Shown here one piece after another: positions 21,501 through 30,422 of a stretch of 64,000 nucleotides of DNA. Numbering within the stretch: the first letter of the stretch is position 1; every line of letters starts with the position of its first letter. The notes under the pieces were generated by a model that saw nothing but the letters and a program-made list of their open reading frames with translations, searched no databases and had not been told where the DNA came from. This DNA comes from Candidatus Cloacimonadota bacterium. GTDB taxonomy: Bacteria; Cloacimonadota; Cloacimonadia; Cloacimonadales; Cloacimonadaceae. A program made the translations under genes and the position numbers. The DNA lies in assembly GCA_012839325.1 (NCBI GenBank), contig DUNQ01000027.1, forward strand, positions 16,182 to 80,181, written 5' to 3'.

Positions 21501-23750
21501 GCACTCGTCCCAAAGCTCTTGATCTTTGGAAAGCTCGTCTAAGGTAAGGTAGTCTATGGATAAAAGTCCCGTTTGTTCGAGGTTCGGCGCCGTCACTCGC
21601 CAGCCGCGCCTGAGATCATAGTAAAGCATATAGCCCAAGATCTCTCTCAGGGCACTATCGGTATTTTGACGGGCATGACCTCGGTCTGCATCGGGATCGC
21701 GGGCATATTCATCATATTCAAGCGCTAAGGCGTCAAATACGCTTTGTGTGAGTTTGTCGTGGGTGATACCTTCATCTCCGGCTTTATCTAAAGCGCGGTA
21801 AAGTGCGCCGCGTAAATTGCTTACTTGAATGAAGTCGTTGAAGTGTCCGGATTGTAGAGAGGCATCTTGACGGTTGTCCGTGAAGCTGAGCAGCTTTTTG
21901 GCTTCGTCGTCTATTTCCATGTCTTTGAGGTGTTTTATCACGGAAAGGGAGAGTACGGTTGTGGCGGTGCTGCGTCCTTCTGTTCCTAATACGCTGAGCT
22001 TGCCGAAGTCTCTTTGTTGGCTGGTGGAATGGGCAACTCCGCATGAGGGGCAATATCTGAATTTGCCGCTGAAAAAGAAATAGTGTTTGCCGGATGAGTC
22101 TTGCTCGCCTTTTTGATTTAGCTTGTATGGAGTTGGCAGGTAATCTCGGCGATTGCGGGGGATCTTGCCATCTATATCGCGCCAGTCGGGCGGGAAGTTT
22201 TGCTCGACATTAAAGTTGTTTTCGAGCTCATAGAGATAGCCTGCATCATCGTCTTCACCGCCTGTTTGTCCGAAATCGCGGGAGCTGAATACGATTGTGT
22301 GGCTTTTTTCATCAAAGTTTTTGAACACTGTGTAAAATTCCTGACCGCATTGACGGCAAAAGCATAAGGGGAGCAGGATGCGCTCTTTATTGCTGCCGGG
22401 GATGAAGATCTGTTTCTGCAGGGTGAGGTAGCGGCGGCTCTCATCATCCAAGCCGGCATAAACTGTGTCGCCGCGGCTGATAAATTGGTGCAACCTGAAA
22501 GCGAAAATTGGGAAGTTTGTCTCTTCGTTTTTGGTGTTGTATCCCAAAAGAAGCATTTGCATGATGGCTTCTTGGCAAAGTGAAAGTTCCTGCCCGGTAA
22601 GCTCTTGAAGCTTTTTTGCGCCGCCATCTTGACCTGAGATGCTGATGGGTGTGGCACGTATAAGCTTCTTCGTGGGTTCATCGCTGCTGAGCCCAAAAGT
22701 GCTTTCAATCCATGAGGCAAGAGGGTTTCTCTTTAGCTCTTCCTGCGTGATGTGATCTATATTCTTTACTTGGGATATGCTTGTTTTTAGCTTTTGTAGG
22801 TTTTCAGGGATATTAAAATCATATTCTTTGGTGACGCGTAAAAGACTTTCACCAATCACATTCTCAGGGGGAAGATCGCTGCCAAAAAGCAGGGCGGCAA
22901 CGCGGGCTACTTCCTTCTTTTGGGAGATGAGATCACCTTGGGCTGCCATGGTGGCTGAGGTGCCAACGCAGATTAGATCGTGCGCTCCCGTGGCAAGACG
23001 TGTGCGCCTTACAAGCATGGCAACATCGGCGCCTTGTCTGCCTCTATATGTGTGCAATTCGTCTAATACCAAGTATTTGAGATTTTGGCAGTTCTCTACC
23101 AGCTTGGCTTCTTCGGGGCGGGTGAGGATGAGTTCAAGCATCACATAGTTGGTGAGAATAATATCGGGTGGGTTTTCCCATATCTTTTTGCGGTCTTCTG
23201 CGCTTTCTTGTCCTGTATAACGTTTAAATGTCACCAGCTTTTCATTTTCCGAGCCGGGTTGTAAAAACTTCTTGAGCTCATTTTCTTGGCTATTTGCGAG
23301 CGCGTTCATGGGATAGACTATGATGGCTTTGATGCCTTTTCCGGTACCGGTTTTTAGCACATGGTTCACGATCGGGACTATATATGAGAGGCTTTTGCCG
23401 GAGCCCGTGCCCGTGGTGAGAACATAGTTTTGGTTTTTATATGCCTTCTCGATGGCTTCGCTTTGGTGGGAATGCAGTCTGATGGGAAATCCGGGGTCAT
23501 CATCAGAGCTGCGGATGCGGAATATATCGCGGCATTTGGGATGGAGTATTCTTTCATCAATGAAATCGTCTATGGACTTGCCTTTTTCAAAAAAGGGGCT
23601 GATTTGAATGAGAGGATCAGGCCATAAAAGCCCGTCATCCATCTCACGCTCAACTAATTCGTTGATTCTCTTGTTTTTGATGTTCAGATAGCCCTTGATG
23701 AAAGAGCTGTAATCTGAGATTAGGCTTCTTCTGAGATCAAATATATTCAT
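18582..23750 (-). CDS. DruE-like superfamily 2 helicase with DUF1998 and C-terminal nuclease-like domain
   Basis: 1722 residues, first gene of the defence operon. Helicase motifs: LTTGTGSGKSLSYIVP (I, about 112), LVLDELHTYRGRQGADV (II), VGTSATMA (III), then far downstream SPTMELGIDISQLN (V) and AQRSGRAGRSGQPAL (VI). A zinc-finger-like CENCGYLNKENYDICQHC follows, then a DUF1998/MZB region with AEGGAGVLKQL and ACYDCLLSYANQLDH. The last ~80 residues hold PDFTYS...ALIYIDGPHH...RIERRAKDLGFSVIRF, a Vsr/DUF559-like PD-(D/E)xK arrangement with Tyr where an acidic residue is usual. Helicase plus DUF1998 at this size matches Druantia DruE; DISARM spreads these over DrmA and DrmB. Expected role: DNA unwinding or translocation during phage restriction. 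Confidence 0.87.
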   Translation of the reverse strand: MNIFDLRRSLISDYSSFIKGYLNIKNKRINELVEREMDDGLLWPDPLIQISPFFEKGKSIDDFIDERILHPKCRDIFRIRSSDDDPGFPIRLHSHQSEAIEKAYKNQNYVLTTGTGSGKSLSYIVPIVNHVLKTGTGKGIKAIIVYPMNALANSQENELKKFLQPGSENEKLVTFKRYTGQESAEDRKKIWENPPDIILTNYVMLELILTRPEEAKLVENCQNLKYLVLDELHTYRGRQGADVAMLVRRTRLATGAHDLICVGTSATMAAQGDLISQKKEVARVAALLFGSDLPPENVIGESLLRVTKEYDFNIPENLQKLKTSISQVKNIDHITQEELKRNPLASWIESTFGLSSDEPTKKLIRATPISISGQDGGAKKLQELTGQELSLCQEAIMQMLLLGYNTKNEETNFPIFAFRLHQFISRGDTVYAGLDDESRRYLTLQKQIFIPGSNKERILLPLCFCRQCGQEFYTVFKNFDEKSHTIVFSSRDFGQTGGEDDDAGYLYELENNFNVEQNFPPDWRDIDGKIPRNRRDYLPTPYKLNQKGEQDSSGKHYFFFSGKFRYCPSCGVAHSTSQQRDFGKLSVLGTEGRSTATTVLSLSVIKHLKDMEIDDEAKKLLSFTDNRQDASLQSGHFNDFIQVSNLRGALYRALDKAGDEGITHDKLTQSVFDALALEYDEYARDPDADRGHARQNTDSALREILGYMLYYDLRRGWRVTAPNLEQTGLLSIDYLTLDELSKDQELWDECHPALKEASDENRYEILKTLLDFMRRSLAIDTQYLSFKDLEQIIIRSRSNLIPPWGFEEGTQAAKLIYAAFLYPRSSRKNEKKEKNVYLSIHSAFGQYLKSPRRFGEAYKKSLDTFEVTTIITDLLQQLERYGIVISSGKDKLDPAYQLRDQAIIWRKGDGEKGFYDPLRQPTKSSDDQPINSFFRDFYRQMSQTMAMEAREHTAQVNYEIREEREEAFRKATLPILYCSPTMELGIDISQLNVVNMRNIPPTPANYAQRSGRAGRSGQPALIFSYSSSMSPHDQYFFKRPSAMVSGSVASPQIDLANEDMLTSHINAIWLSLSKMSLGNSLQKVIDLESGDTTLPIRESLSLALKDEDLKARSKAKARYMLESIEDQLTESLWYKPDEWLDEVFSKLERNFNEACDRWRDLYKAAFKQQEAQNIRRQDRSLTQKERRQADRLRREAESQMDILTGSAEFYSDFYSYRYFASEGFLPGYNFPRLPLSAFIPAKDNRKEHDEYLSRPRFLAITEFGPNTFVYHEGSRYIINKVILPASDDDELLGLSKAKLCENCGYLNKENYDICQHCKSSDLTMLANLFRLQNVVAFRRSRINCDEEERIRMGFEMRSTVEFNQKGESLLSTRIDLKDDEEELFTLNYGDSATIWRINMGYRSRKQTDLDGFLIDVQRGTWLKESHEKAKAEEDDEIFEYDGPDKRSQRVVPFVSDTKNCLLLQPMTELSDSVFASLQSALKVAIQRLFELEDRELAAEALPSRDQRRSILFYEAAEGGAGVLKQLLIEDNYRQLIRTALEVCHFDPDTFEDLRRSEFSKEDCEAACYDCLLSYANQLDHEILDRQAVKDTLIKMLDCDYIRSSTTDTRRDHYHKLKKECESELEEKWLMRIYKEDYILPTHAQEKLEAAGTTPDFTYSANHALIYIDGPHHEAEDIKAQDRRIERRAKDLGFSVIRFTHKDEDWQATLDRYPQIFGKPTPF

Positions 23751-23900
23751 AACATCCCCTTATGAAAAAAGATGGAAGGTAAACTTATCGGAGAGATAAG
23801 TGCATGGTATGTATAACAATCTAAACTTATCAAAAGCCGGTTTGTGTTCACTTTCTCCCTCCATTAGTTTTCTTCTCTTTCCTTTTTTGATGATGTTTCA

Positions 23901-23929
23901 AGTATTTTGGAAACTATGTATCCCGTCAA
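23901..23929 (-). promoter_or_regulatory. Putative promoter of the defence operon
   Basis: On the minus strand TTGACG (23924-23929), 17 bases, then AATACT (23901-23906), 150 bases upstream of the 1722-residue helicase gene. The context TTGACGGGATACATA resembles the TTGACAGAATACCTA at 6597 and 25112. Confidence 0.35.
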
Positions 23930-23949
23930 GATAATTGTGGGTTAGGGTT

Positions 23950-24195
23950 GGGGAAGCCGATTTAGCGATTTAACGATTTAGCGATTTAACGAGGGATACA
24001 AGGCTGCTTTTGGATAATGGAACACGGATTGAACGGATAAAACGGATTTGCACGGATAGGGATGCTGCTACGGGCGGTGTGGGAACGCCCTCGTTGCCTC
24101 GAGTAGCAGCGTAACATTATATGTTGATGGAAATGCCTATCTTATTGATGATCAAAGGAATCGAACTATTCGATGTTATCGAATAGTTGACCTGC
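23950..24195. repeat. Intergenic repeat cluster 3: GATTTARC and ACGGAT word repeats, hairpins
   Basis: No gene seen. 23950-23992 repeats a word close to CGATTTARC four times. 24020-24060 repeats ACGGAT four times at roughly 10-base spacing, as at 35612 and, inverted, 36135. 24080-24110 carries the GGAACGCCCTCGTTGCC module. 24150-24190 carries a hairpin with perfect 11-base arms (AACTATTCGAT / ATCGAATAGTT), related to sequence inside the 335-bp tandem units at 25450 and 25785. Confidence 0.75.
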
Positions 24196-24196
24196 T

Positions 24197-25051
24197 TTAG
24201 AGCTCATACCATTGCTTGTGAAGCATTAGCTCAATCGAAAAGAAAGATCTATCTGCATCAGTGCGCACAATGGGCAGGGGAGAGCCATTTCCTTCGCAGG
24301 CATTGATTATCTTTTCCATGCCCGAGAGCATGCTTTCAAAGGGGTCGGGATCTTTGAGAATATCACATATTCTCTGATTGCGTTTAATGTCAGCGTTGAA
24401 GTTTAGCTCTTTAATCTGCTCATCGGTAATGGAGCTATCTGGTCCCGGATAGCTTTTTATAGTTATTTTATCCCGCAAGACGCATACTTCTATGGGCTTT
24501 GGAATCTCATAAGAACGGTGGCAGAGAGCATTTAAAAGGGCTTCTTCAATTGCCTTTTTAGGATATGAGAAAAACCTGTTTGCACGTGCAAGCCCCGGCA
24601 TTTTTTGAACACGTTCCATGAAATATAAACTTTCAAAATAGCTCATGGTATCGCTGAACATCTTATCTAAGGTGCCTTTGAAGCTTATCTCCTTGTAATC
24701 TTCTTTGCCGTAGATGTTTACACGTTGAACGATATCGATCTGAGTTTGCGGAAAAAACTTATCGGGTTCATCGTTGAAAAACATCAGAGCCACATTTTTA
24801 GGATAGTATTTATCTTGCACCTTGTCAGCGAAGTTGAGCTTGATCAGCAAATCTTCAAAGGGCATGTATATGCAGCTATCAAAGAGTTCTCTATCTATCT
24901 TGCTTAGATAGGAGCGAATAAGTCCGAGATCGAGATCTGATATGCTAAAGCGCATGTTTGCTCTATCGTCAAAGGGCGTGCTTGTGCGCATCAGTTCTTG
25001 ATCTTGTTTTGCTGTTATTGTGTCTGTTTTCATAGCTTTTTTCTGGCTCAT
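24197..25051 (-). CDS. HATPase_c_4 (RecG C-terminal-like) protein lacking its usual AlbA_2 domain
   Basis: 284 residues. The segment FFSYPKKAIEEALLNALCHRSYEIPKPIEV with DKITIKSYPGP is the divergent ATP-binding fold found at the C-terminus of bacterial AlbA_2 (Schlafen-like) transcriptional regulators, and TPFDDRANMRFSISDLDL is the linker that normally follows AlbA_2. The ~110-residue DNA-binding AlbA_2 domain is missing: the protein begins just before the linker. It still has its own ribosome site (GGAGAAACA) and a good promoter, so it may be a functional short form and not a simple fragment. It lies at the edge of the defence region between two repeat clusters. Function unknown; regulator of the neighbouring operon is a guess. 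Confidence 0.7.
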   Translation of the reverse strand: MSQKKAMKTDTITAKQDQELMRTSTPFDDRANMRFSISDLDLGLIRSYLSKIDRELFDSCIYMPFEDLLIKLNFADKVQDKYYPKNVALMFFNDEPDKFFPQTQIDIVQRVNIYGKEDYKEISFKGTLDKMFSDTMSYFESLYFMERVQKMPGLARANRFFSYPKKAIEEALLNALCHRSYEIPKPIEVCVLRDKITIKSYPGPDSSITDEQIKELNFNADIKRNQRICDILKDPDPFESMLSGMEKIINACEGNGSPLPIVRTDADRSFFSIELMLHKQWYEL

Positions 25052-25084
25052 TGTTTCTCCGAATATTGTCTTGATCTTGGGGAC

Positions 25085-25112
25085 ATTATGAATGGCTAAG
25101 GTATTCTGTCAA
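25085..25112 (-). promoter_or_regulatory. Promoter of the HATPase_c_4 gene
   Basis: On the minus strand TTGACA (25107-25112), 16 bases, then CATAAT (25085-25090), 34 bases before the start codon. The best -35/-10 pair seen in the window. Confidence 0.6.
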
Positions 25113-25139
25113 TGTAAATTATGGGTGTTTATTTGATGG

Positions 25140-26408
25140 GAAATTGTGTGTTCTCAGGCGAGAGAATCTCACCTGACCAAATCGAGCAGAGCGAGATAGT
25201 GTTGATTGTTTTCTGATGACGCTCTTGGCAACGGGGGCGTTGCCAAACCGGTCGCGTCATCTATGCTTTCTCAGACAACGAGGACGTTCCCTGCCCGAAA
25301 GGAGAAGGGATGCGCTTTGGGACTGAGTTGTAAAGGATTTCTTTACAACTGAACTGACTGCTAACTGATTGGTATGGGAACGCATACTCTTTATTCGAGC
25401 GAAGCGAGATAAGCCCTTTAAAGCCCAATAGCGAGTTTCGGAATGAGCTGCTATCTTATTGGCAATCAATAGAATCGAACTGTTAGATATTTTGAACTAT
25501 TAAGGATTACTTAACAGTTCGATTTTGGTATAGCTTATTGTGTATTAAGCAGTTAGGGCTGTTTTATCCAAAAAGTGATATATTTTTTAATTGCAGAGCT
25601 GTAAGGGAATGTTTTACATATGAATAGGAGTCTGATTGGTTGGGGCGGGAACGTCCTCGTTGCCGCATGCGCGTGAGCGCATACTCTTTTTACGAGCGAA
25701 GCGAGACAGTGCTTTTTAATAGAAAGCTCAGCTTTCTCAGACAACAAGATATTGGCTGCCCAATAGCGAGTTTTGTAATGAGCAGCTATCTTATTGGCAA
25801 TCAATAGAATCGAACTGTTAGATATTTTGAACTACTAAGGATTACTTAGTAGTTGGATTTAGGTATAGCTTATTGTGTTTTAAGCAGTTAGGGCTGTTTT
25901 ATAGTGAAAACAGTAAAGATTTTGGTTTGTAGAGCTGTAAGGGATTGTTTTGCAAGTGAATAGAGAGCTGATTGGTTGGTGCGGGATGCTTATACATTTT
26001 ATTCGAGCGGAGTGAGATAGTGCTCTTTAATAGAAAGCTTTGCTTTCTCTGGCAACAAGATGTTGCCAGCCCAGTTGTGCGGAATGTGCTGATGCGCATG
26101 GGGTTAGGGAGCCGACTGAAGTCTCAGCGTTACGGCCGGCTGGAAGCCAGCGCTACAGCTATAGGGAATGCGCATTGCGCATGTTGGATTCGACACGTCT
26201 CGTGTCGAGTTTTTAATGTGCAAGCGGGGACGCTTGCAATGCACCATGTAGGCTGAAGCCTACACAACGACCGACTAAAGTCAGTGTTACTATGGCGTTA
26301 GCCGAACGAGCGTAGTGAGCTCAATCTGTGTGATTTCGTGTTAATTTATGGTCAGTAAAGATAGAAAGCTTTGCTTTCTCTGGCAACAAGATGTTGCCAG
26401 CCCAAACA
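25140..26408. repeat. Intergenic repeat cluster 4: inverted hairpin mosaic and flanking modules
   Basis: This 1.3-kb stretch holds no gene. 25219-25262 is an inverted copy of the GGCAACGCCC-type module also at 6712 and 35648. 25326-26070 is the 335-bp tandem array listed separately. 26031-26303 is a complete module series in reverse orientation, ending in ACCGACTAAAGTCAGT. 26361-26403 repeats only the last two modules (GAAAGCTTTGCTTTC and GGCAACAAGATGTTGCC), ending 5 bases before the TSUP stop codon. Confidence 0.85.
25326..26070. repeat. Tandem array with ~335-bp period, two units and a partial third
   Basis: CAATAGCGAG occurs at 25426 and again at 25761, with long similar stretches around both: AGCAGCTATCTTATTGGCAA type, the run into AGAATCGAACTGTTAGATAT, then GTATAGCTTATTGTGT, AAGCAGTTAGGGCTG and GAGCTGTAAGGGA. 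The third copy starts near 25930 and runs into the inverted mosaic. Each unit holds a hairpin; in unit 2 it is perfect (AACTACTAAG / CTTAGTAGTT), in unit 1 imperfect. The flanks of each unit carry palindromic modules different from each other, so only the core is truly tandem. Confidence 0.75.
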
Positions 26409-27179
26409 TTAAGCAAAGAGGGTCCAGGCTATGCGCAAGAGCAAGAGCAAGAGCGCGAGTATGAATATCTGTCGGATGAACTTATTGCCTCTTAGTATTA
26501 CGAGCTTGGAGCCTGTGAGATTGCCCGCAATGCCAAAGATCGCGGCGGGGATGGCAGCGGGATAGAATATCTTTCCTGCGAAGGCGAAGGTGACGAGTGC
26601 GGCAGTATTCGAGGCGAGATTTACCACCTTGGTATTCGCATTAGCGCGGATGAAGTCATATTTGAGGAGCGTGGCATAGATGATAATGAGGAATGTTCCC
26701 GTTCCGGGTCCGAAGAATCCATCATAGAAGCCTATGATTAGTCCTGCGAGCGCGGCAAGGACAAATCTCACTCCTTTCTTGATCTGATCTGCCTTATCTT
26801 CATAGCCGAGATTCTTGCGTAAGAGCGTAAATGCGGCGATGAGCGGGATGAGAATGATGAGCAGATAGTTGAGAAAATCTGCTGAGACTTTTAGCGCCGT
26901 TCTTGCTCCCAGCCATGAGCCGATGAGTGCCAGTGCTGCACTGGTGAGCGCGATGGGGACGTCCATCATCTTAGCTTTGAAATAGCGTGCGGTGGAAAAT
27001 ACCGTGCCGCTGAAAGACGAGAACTTATTTGTGCCCAGCGCCATGTGTGGCGGGATGCCGATGCTGAAATATGCCGGCAATGAGATGAGTCCGCCTCCTC
27101 CGGCGATTGCATCGATGAAGCCCGCCAAAAAGATCAGTGGCATGAGGATGAGGTAATCGATAGTGCTGAGTATGGGCAT
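26409..27179 (-). CDS. TSUP (TauE/SafE) family membrane permease
   Basis: 256 residues with seven to eight membrane helices. The N-terminal FLAGFIDAIAGGGGLISLPA and the mid-protein GFYDGFFGPGTGTFLII are the two conserved repeats of the TSUP family, which exports or imports sulfur-containing anions or organic acids; the substrate cannot be read from sequence. It begins 3 bases after the stop of the large barrel gene, so it is co-transcribed with it. Hairpin repeats abut its stop codon. Confidence 0.88.
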   Translation of the reverse strand: MPILSTIDYLILMPLIFLAGFIDAIAGGGGLISLPAYFSIGIPPHMALGTNKFSSFSGTVFSTARYFKAKMMDVPIALTSAALALIGSWLGARTALKVSADFLNYLLIILIPLIAAFTLLRKNLGYEDKADQIKKGVRFVLAALAGLIIGFYDGFFGPGTGTFLIIIYATLLKYDFIRANANTKVVNLASNTAALVTFAFAGKIFYPAAIPAAIFGIAGNLTGSKLVILRGNKFIRQIFILALLLLLLRIAWTLFA

Positions 27180-27182
27180 GAT

Positions 27183-30100
27183 TTATAGCTCCGCGCGGAA
27201 TTCCAGTTTGAGGTTGTGTGTCGCCTTATCCTTGGGATATTTGGCTGTTTTATATTCAAAGCTCAGCGAGCTGAAGTCGTTTATGCGATACATGACAGCG
27301 ATATTGCCATCGGCTAAAAGTCCCTCACGTTTATCCGGCAAAAAGCTGAGATACCCACTGCCTTCTCGGTGGTTATAGCCCAGTCCGAGTCGCGCCGTGA
27401 TGCGATATTTTTGCATGAACACGCTGCGCAAGGCGGGGGAGAAGAGGATGCTTTTGATGCTATATTCTTGGCTGTCGCTTTGGTCTTTGCCTTTTTCTTG
27501 CGCGGCTTTGATACTGAGGATGGCAGTGCTTTTGGCGTCGATGAGCTTTTCCATGTTTGCGCTCAGGCTTTGGATGTTCACGTGTGAATTATAGCGGCTT
27601 TCGCGGCTTTGGCTGTTTTCCAGGTTCAGGCGAGTATTCAATCCCAAATATCCCCTGAAATCCAGCTGTATGAATTGCTTGCTATCGCGGCTTCTTTCCG
27701 GGCTTTGATAGCGTTGGTCAATGTCTCTGCTTTCTTCAATGCTGAGATTGCTGATGATCTTGCCTTTATAGAGGTCAAAATATAGGTTCTGCAGATAGCT
27801 CTGCCTGCCGTAAATGGTGTCTTTATTAAATACATAGGAAGGCATGAAGAGATAGCTTTGCCAGTCTTTGATGTCCTTGTTTTGCTCTGCGGCGGTCAGC
27901 GAGATATCGCTATGGATGCGCTTCCAGAATGGTGCTTTTAGATATTGCCCGGGCTTAAGATAGAAGCTGACCAATGCGGTGAGTTCCGAGGAAAGCATGC
28001 CCGTGGGCGAGGTGATATATTCATAGATATATTCACCATCGCTTATTTCCACTCCCGTGCTATCTAAGACGCCAAATCCGCTGCCCACATAGACAAGCTC
28101 GCGGATCCTCGGGAAGAATTCGGTTTGATTCAGCTGATAATTGCCAAAGAGGCTGAGCGCGCCCTTAAAGAGGCTGTTGCTATTGTTCATGGAGAGGAGC
28201 TGGAAAGAGTTTTTGCCGCTGCCTTCGCCATCTGCCGGGCTGTCGTCGGCTTCCCTGTGCAGGGTGCGGTGACTGAATTCGAGATTGAGATGTTGCGCAC
28301 CGAAGCTGCTATTGTGCATGAGACTATAGGTTTCTTGCTCGCTTATTCTTTGCCAAGTGTCGCGCTTGTGTTGCAGCTCTTCTTGGCTATAGCTCAGTGC
28401 ACTGAAGCTACTTTCATGATTGATTTCTATGGTGGGCATGAGCTTTAGATTGCGCGTGCCAAATTGCTGTTCATCCATCTCAGAAAATATGCCGTTGAGC
28501 TTTAGTGTGATCAGCTTTATTTGCCAATCTGCAGTGAGGTCATAATATTGCAGAAAGCTTTCTTTATTGCCATCTTGAGAAGAAAGCGTGCCGGCGAAAT
28601 TGAGCGCGGGCAAGATGCTCTTTGCTTGGCTGATGGAGCTGAGGCGCAGGGCTTTTTGGGTGTATTGTTCTTCGAGATTGCGCAGGCGGAAAAAGACTGA
28701 GGGACGCCAAGCCTCGCTATGATAGCCGAGATCAAAATCCAGGGTTTGCATGCCGAGATTATCGGGAGTATCCAGTGCGGCGAGATCCTGTGAGATGTTT
28801 TCGCTTTGGGCAGGCAGATGGGTATTGGGCAGGCGATATTGTGCGCCTAAGCCCAGCTTCAAGGGGCTGTTTTGACGCTTTATGCCTAGCGAGAGAATGC
28901 CGCCAGAGTTATCCTCATCATCATAAGGGGAGAGGGTGTTCCTATCTAAATCGCTATAGAGGAATTCAATCTGATTGTGCCATTTGGCGCTGTTGTGCGC
29001 AAAGCCGAATTCTAAATTGCTGCGCTGAGCGGGAGCGATAAGGCGCTTTAAGGGCATCCACGAGCCCAGTCCGCAGCCTACATGTTCATATCTGCCGGGG
29101 GAAAATTCTTCATAATCTCCAAGACCGGGGCCCAGATAACTGAAGATAAGGTTATAGTCTGCTTCCTCATGCCCTGGCGCGTAAAGATAATACTCATTGC
29201 CGAGCTCATCTGTCATCAATCTATAATTTCCGCTGCCTTCTTCCACGGGGATTATGCCACCGGTAAAAACTGCGTTATCACCGGCGTTATATAGGCTATC
29301 CTTATCTGCATCCGTGAAACTGAAAAGCAGGGGTTGATGGCGTGAATCGGATTGATGGACGAGGTGGTGGAAAAATGAGAATCTCTCGCCCAGCTTGATA
29401 TTTGAAGAGCTGAAAAGGGTGTTTTGACGGTAGTTTTCGTCTGAATATTGAAACCAGGCGATCACGGAATCCAGCGAACTCATGATGCGGCGAAACATGA
29501 TGGAGCCTTCGCTATAGTCGATTGTATAGTCGCGCCCGCGTTCTAATAGCACGCCGTCCACGTGAATCTCTTCCGTGCCCGCAACGATGATGAAGCTGCG
29601 TTGGGAGCTATCCGGCGTGAGATAATATGGACCCTGCTTGCCGTCTATAATATCAATCTTTTGGGAGGCTCGTTTTCCGCCTCCGGCGCTGTATGCCGCC
29701 ATGGCTTCATGGGTTTTGTCATATTTAAAGACAATGCCTTCAATCTTGTTATAAAAATTCAGGTAGCGGCTGCGCGGGAAGCTGAGATCGAGATCGCCCA
29801 TGCCCAGTTCCCAGCTTTTGCCATAGACGCGGATGAAAACATTATCAAGCGAGGAGAGCTCTTTGGAATCCCCTTCCGGGCTGAGTTTGCTCTGGCTATC
29901 GGAGAGTTGGGCATTGATAAAGATATTTGAGGCAAGTTCGCCATCGAGATTTACATATAGCGATTGCAGGAGGTCTGTATCGCCGGTTTCGGAGAGCGAG
30001 AGGGCGAAGGTTTTGCTGCCCGTGATGTTGAGCTTGGTATTTGCGGCGGGGCGGAAGAGGGGCGGGGCAGGGCGCTTTGTGATGAGGCTATCCGAGATGG

Positions 30101-30422
30101 CGCTGCGGGCATAGATCTGTTTTGGCTCTAAGATTTCCGGCGGGATGATGAGATAGCTGATTGTGAAGCTCGCTGCGGGTGCGCCTCCGGGAAAGCTTAG
30201 GATGCCGCTTTTGTAGTTGAGATGGTAGTCCTTACCCTGAATTAGTAGCTTGTCGCCGATTTGGACGCTTTCTGAGCCGCTGACGAGGTTCTTATGGCTT
30301 AGTTGATAAGATAAAGTGTCGGGTTTGCACTCAATGGTTTCTTCGTGATAAAATCGCTCTGCTTGCAGGAAGCAGGAAAGAAGAAGCAGTGCGAGGATGA
30401 GGGGGATCTTGCGCGTCATCAC
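27183..30422 (-). CDS. Large outer-membrane beta-barrel protein, SprA-like family
   Basis: 1079 residues with a signal peptide (KIPLILALLLLSCFLQA). The N-terminal domain has short beta repeats (DYHLNYKSGILSF, DYTIDYSEGSIMF). Residues 130-215 read ITGSKTFALSLSE...YVNLDGELASNIFINAQLSD...ELGMGDLDLSF, the block seen in SprA-like proteins of Bacteroidota, Fibrobacteres and Gemmatimonadota. The remaining ~800 residues are alternating beta-strand sequence ending in LKLEFRAEL, as in a barrel. Shorter than true SprA (over 2000 residues), the T9SS translocon, so it is a relative and not an orthologue. It overlaps umuD by four bases. Confidence 0.72.
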   Translation of the reverse strand: MMTRKIPLILALLLLSCFLQAERFYHEETIECKPDTLSYQLSHKNLVSGSESVQIGDKLLIQGKDYHLNYKSGILSFPGGAPAASFTISYLIIPPEILEPKQIYARSAISDSLITKRPAPPLFRPAANTKLNITGSKTFALSLSETGDTDLLQSLYVNLDGELASNIFINAQLSDSQSKLSPEGDSKELSSLDNVFIRVYGKSWELGMGDLDLSFPRSRYLNFYNKIEGIVFKYDKTHEAMAAYSAGGGKRASQKIDIIDGKQGPYYLTPDSSQRSFIIVAGTEEIHVDGVLLERGRDYTIDYSEGSIMFRRIMSSLDSVIAWFQYSDENYRQNTLFSSSNIKLGERFSFFHHLVHQSDSRHQPLLFSFTDADKDSLYNAGDNAVFTGGIIPVEEGSGNYRLMTDELGNEYYLYAPGHEEADYNLIFSYLGPGLGDYEEFSPGRYEHVGCGLGSWMPLKRLIAPAQRSNLEFGFAHNSAKWHNQIEFLYSDLDRNTLSPYDDEDNSGGILSLGIKRQNSPLKLGLGAQYRLPNTHLPAQSENISQDLAALDTPDNLGMQTLDFDLGYHSEAWRPSVFFRLRNLEEQYTQKALRLSSISQAKSILPALNFAGTLSSQDGNKESFLQYYDLTADWQIKLITLKLNGIFSEMDEQQFGTRNLKLMPTIEINHESSFSALSYSQEELQHKRDTWQRISEQETYSLMHNSSFGAQHLNLEFSHRTLHREADDSPADGEGSGKNSFQLLSMNNSNSLFKGALSLFGNYQLNQTEFFPRIRELVYVGSGFGVLDSTGVEISDGEYIYEYITSPTGMLSSELTALVSFYLKPGQYLKAPFWKRIHSDISLTAAEQNKDIKDWQSYLFMPSYVFNKDTIYGRQSYLQNLYFDLYKGKIISNLSIEESRDIDQRYQSPERSRDSKQFIQLDFRGYLGLNTRLNLENSQSRESRYNSHVNIQSLSANMEKLIDAKSTAILSIKAAQEKGKDQSDSQEYSIKSILFSPALRSVFMQKYRITARLGLGYNHREGSGYLSFLPDKREGLLADGNIAVMYRINDFSSLSFEYKTAKYPKDKATHNLKLEFRAEL

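Noticed and set aside
25140..26408. CRISPR array
   Set aside because: Repeats here are long (about 335 bp) or are varied hairpin modules; there is no short constant repeat with unique spacers and no cas gene.
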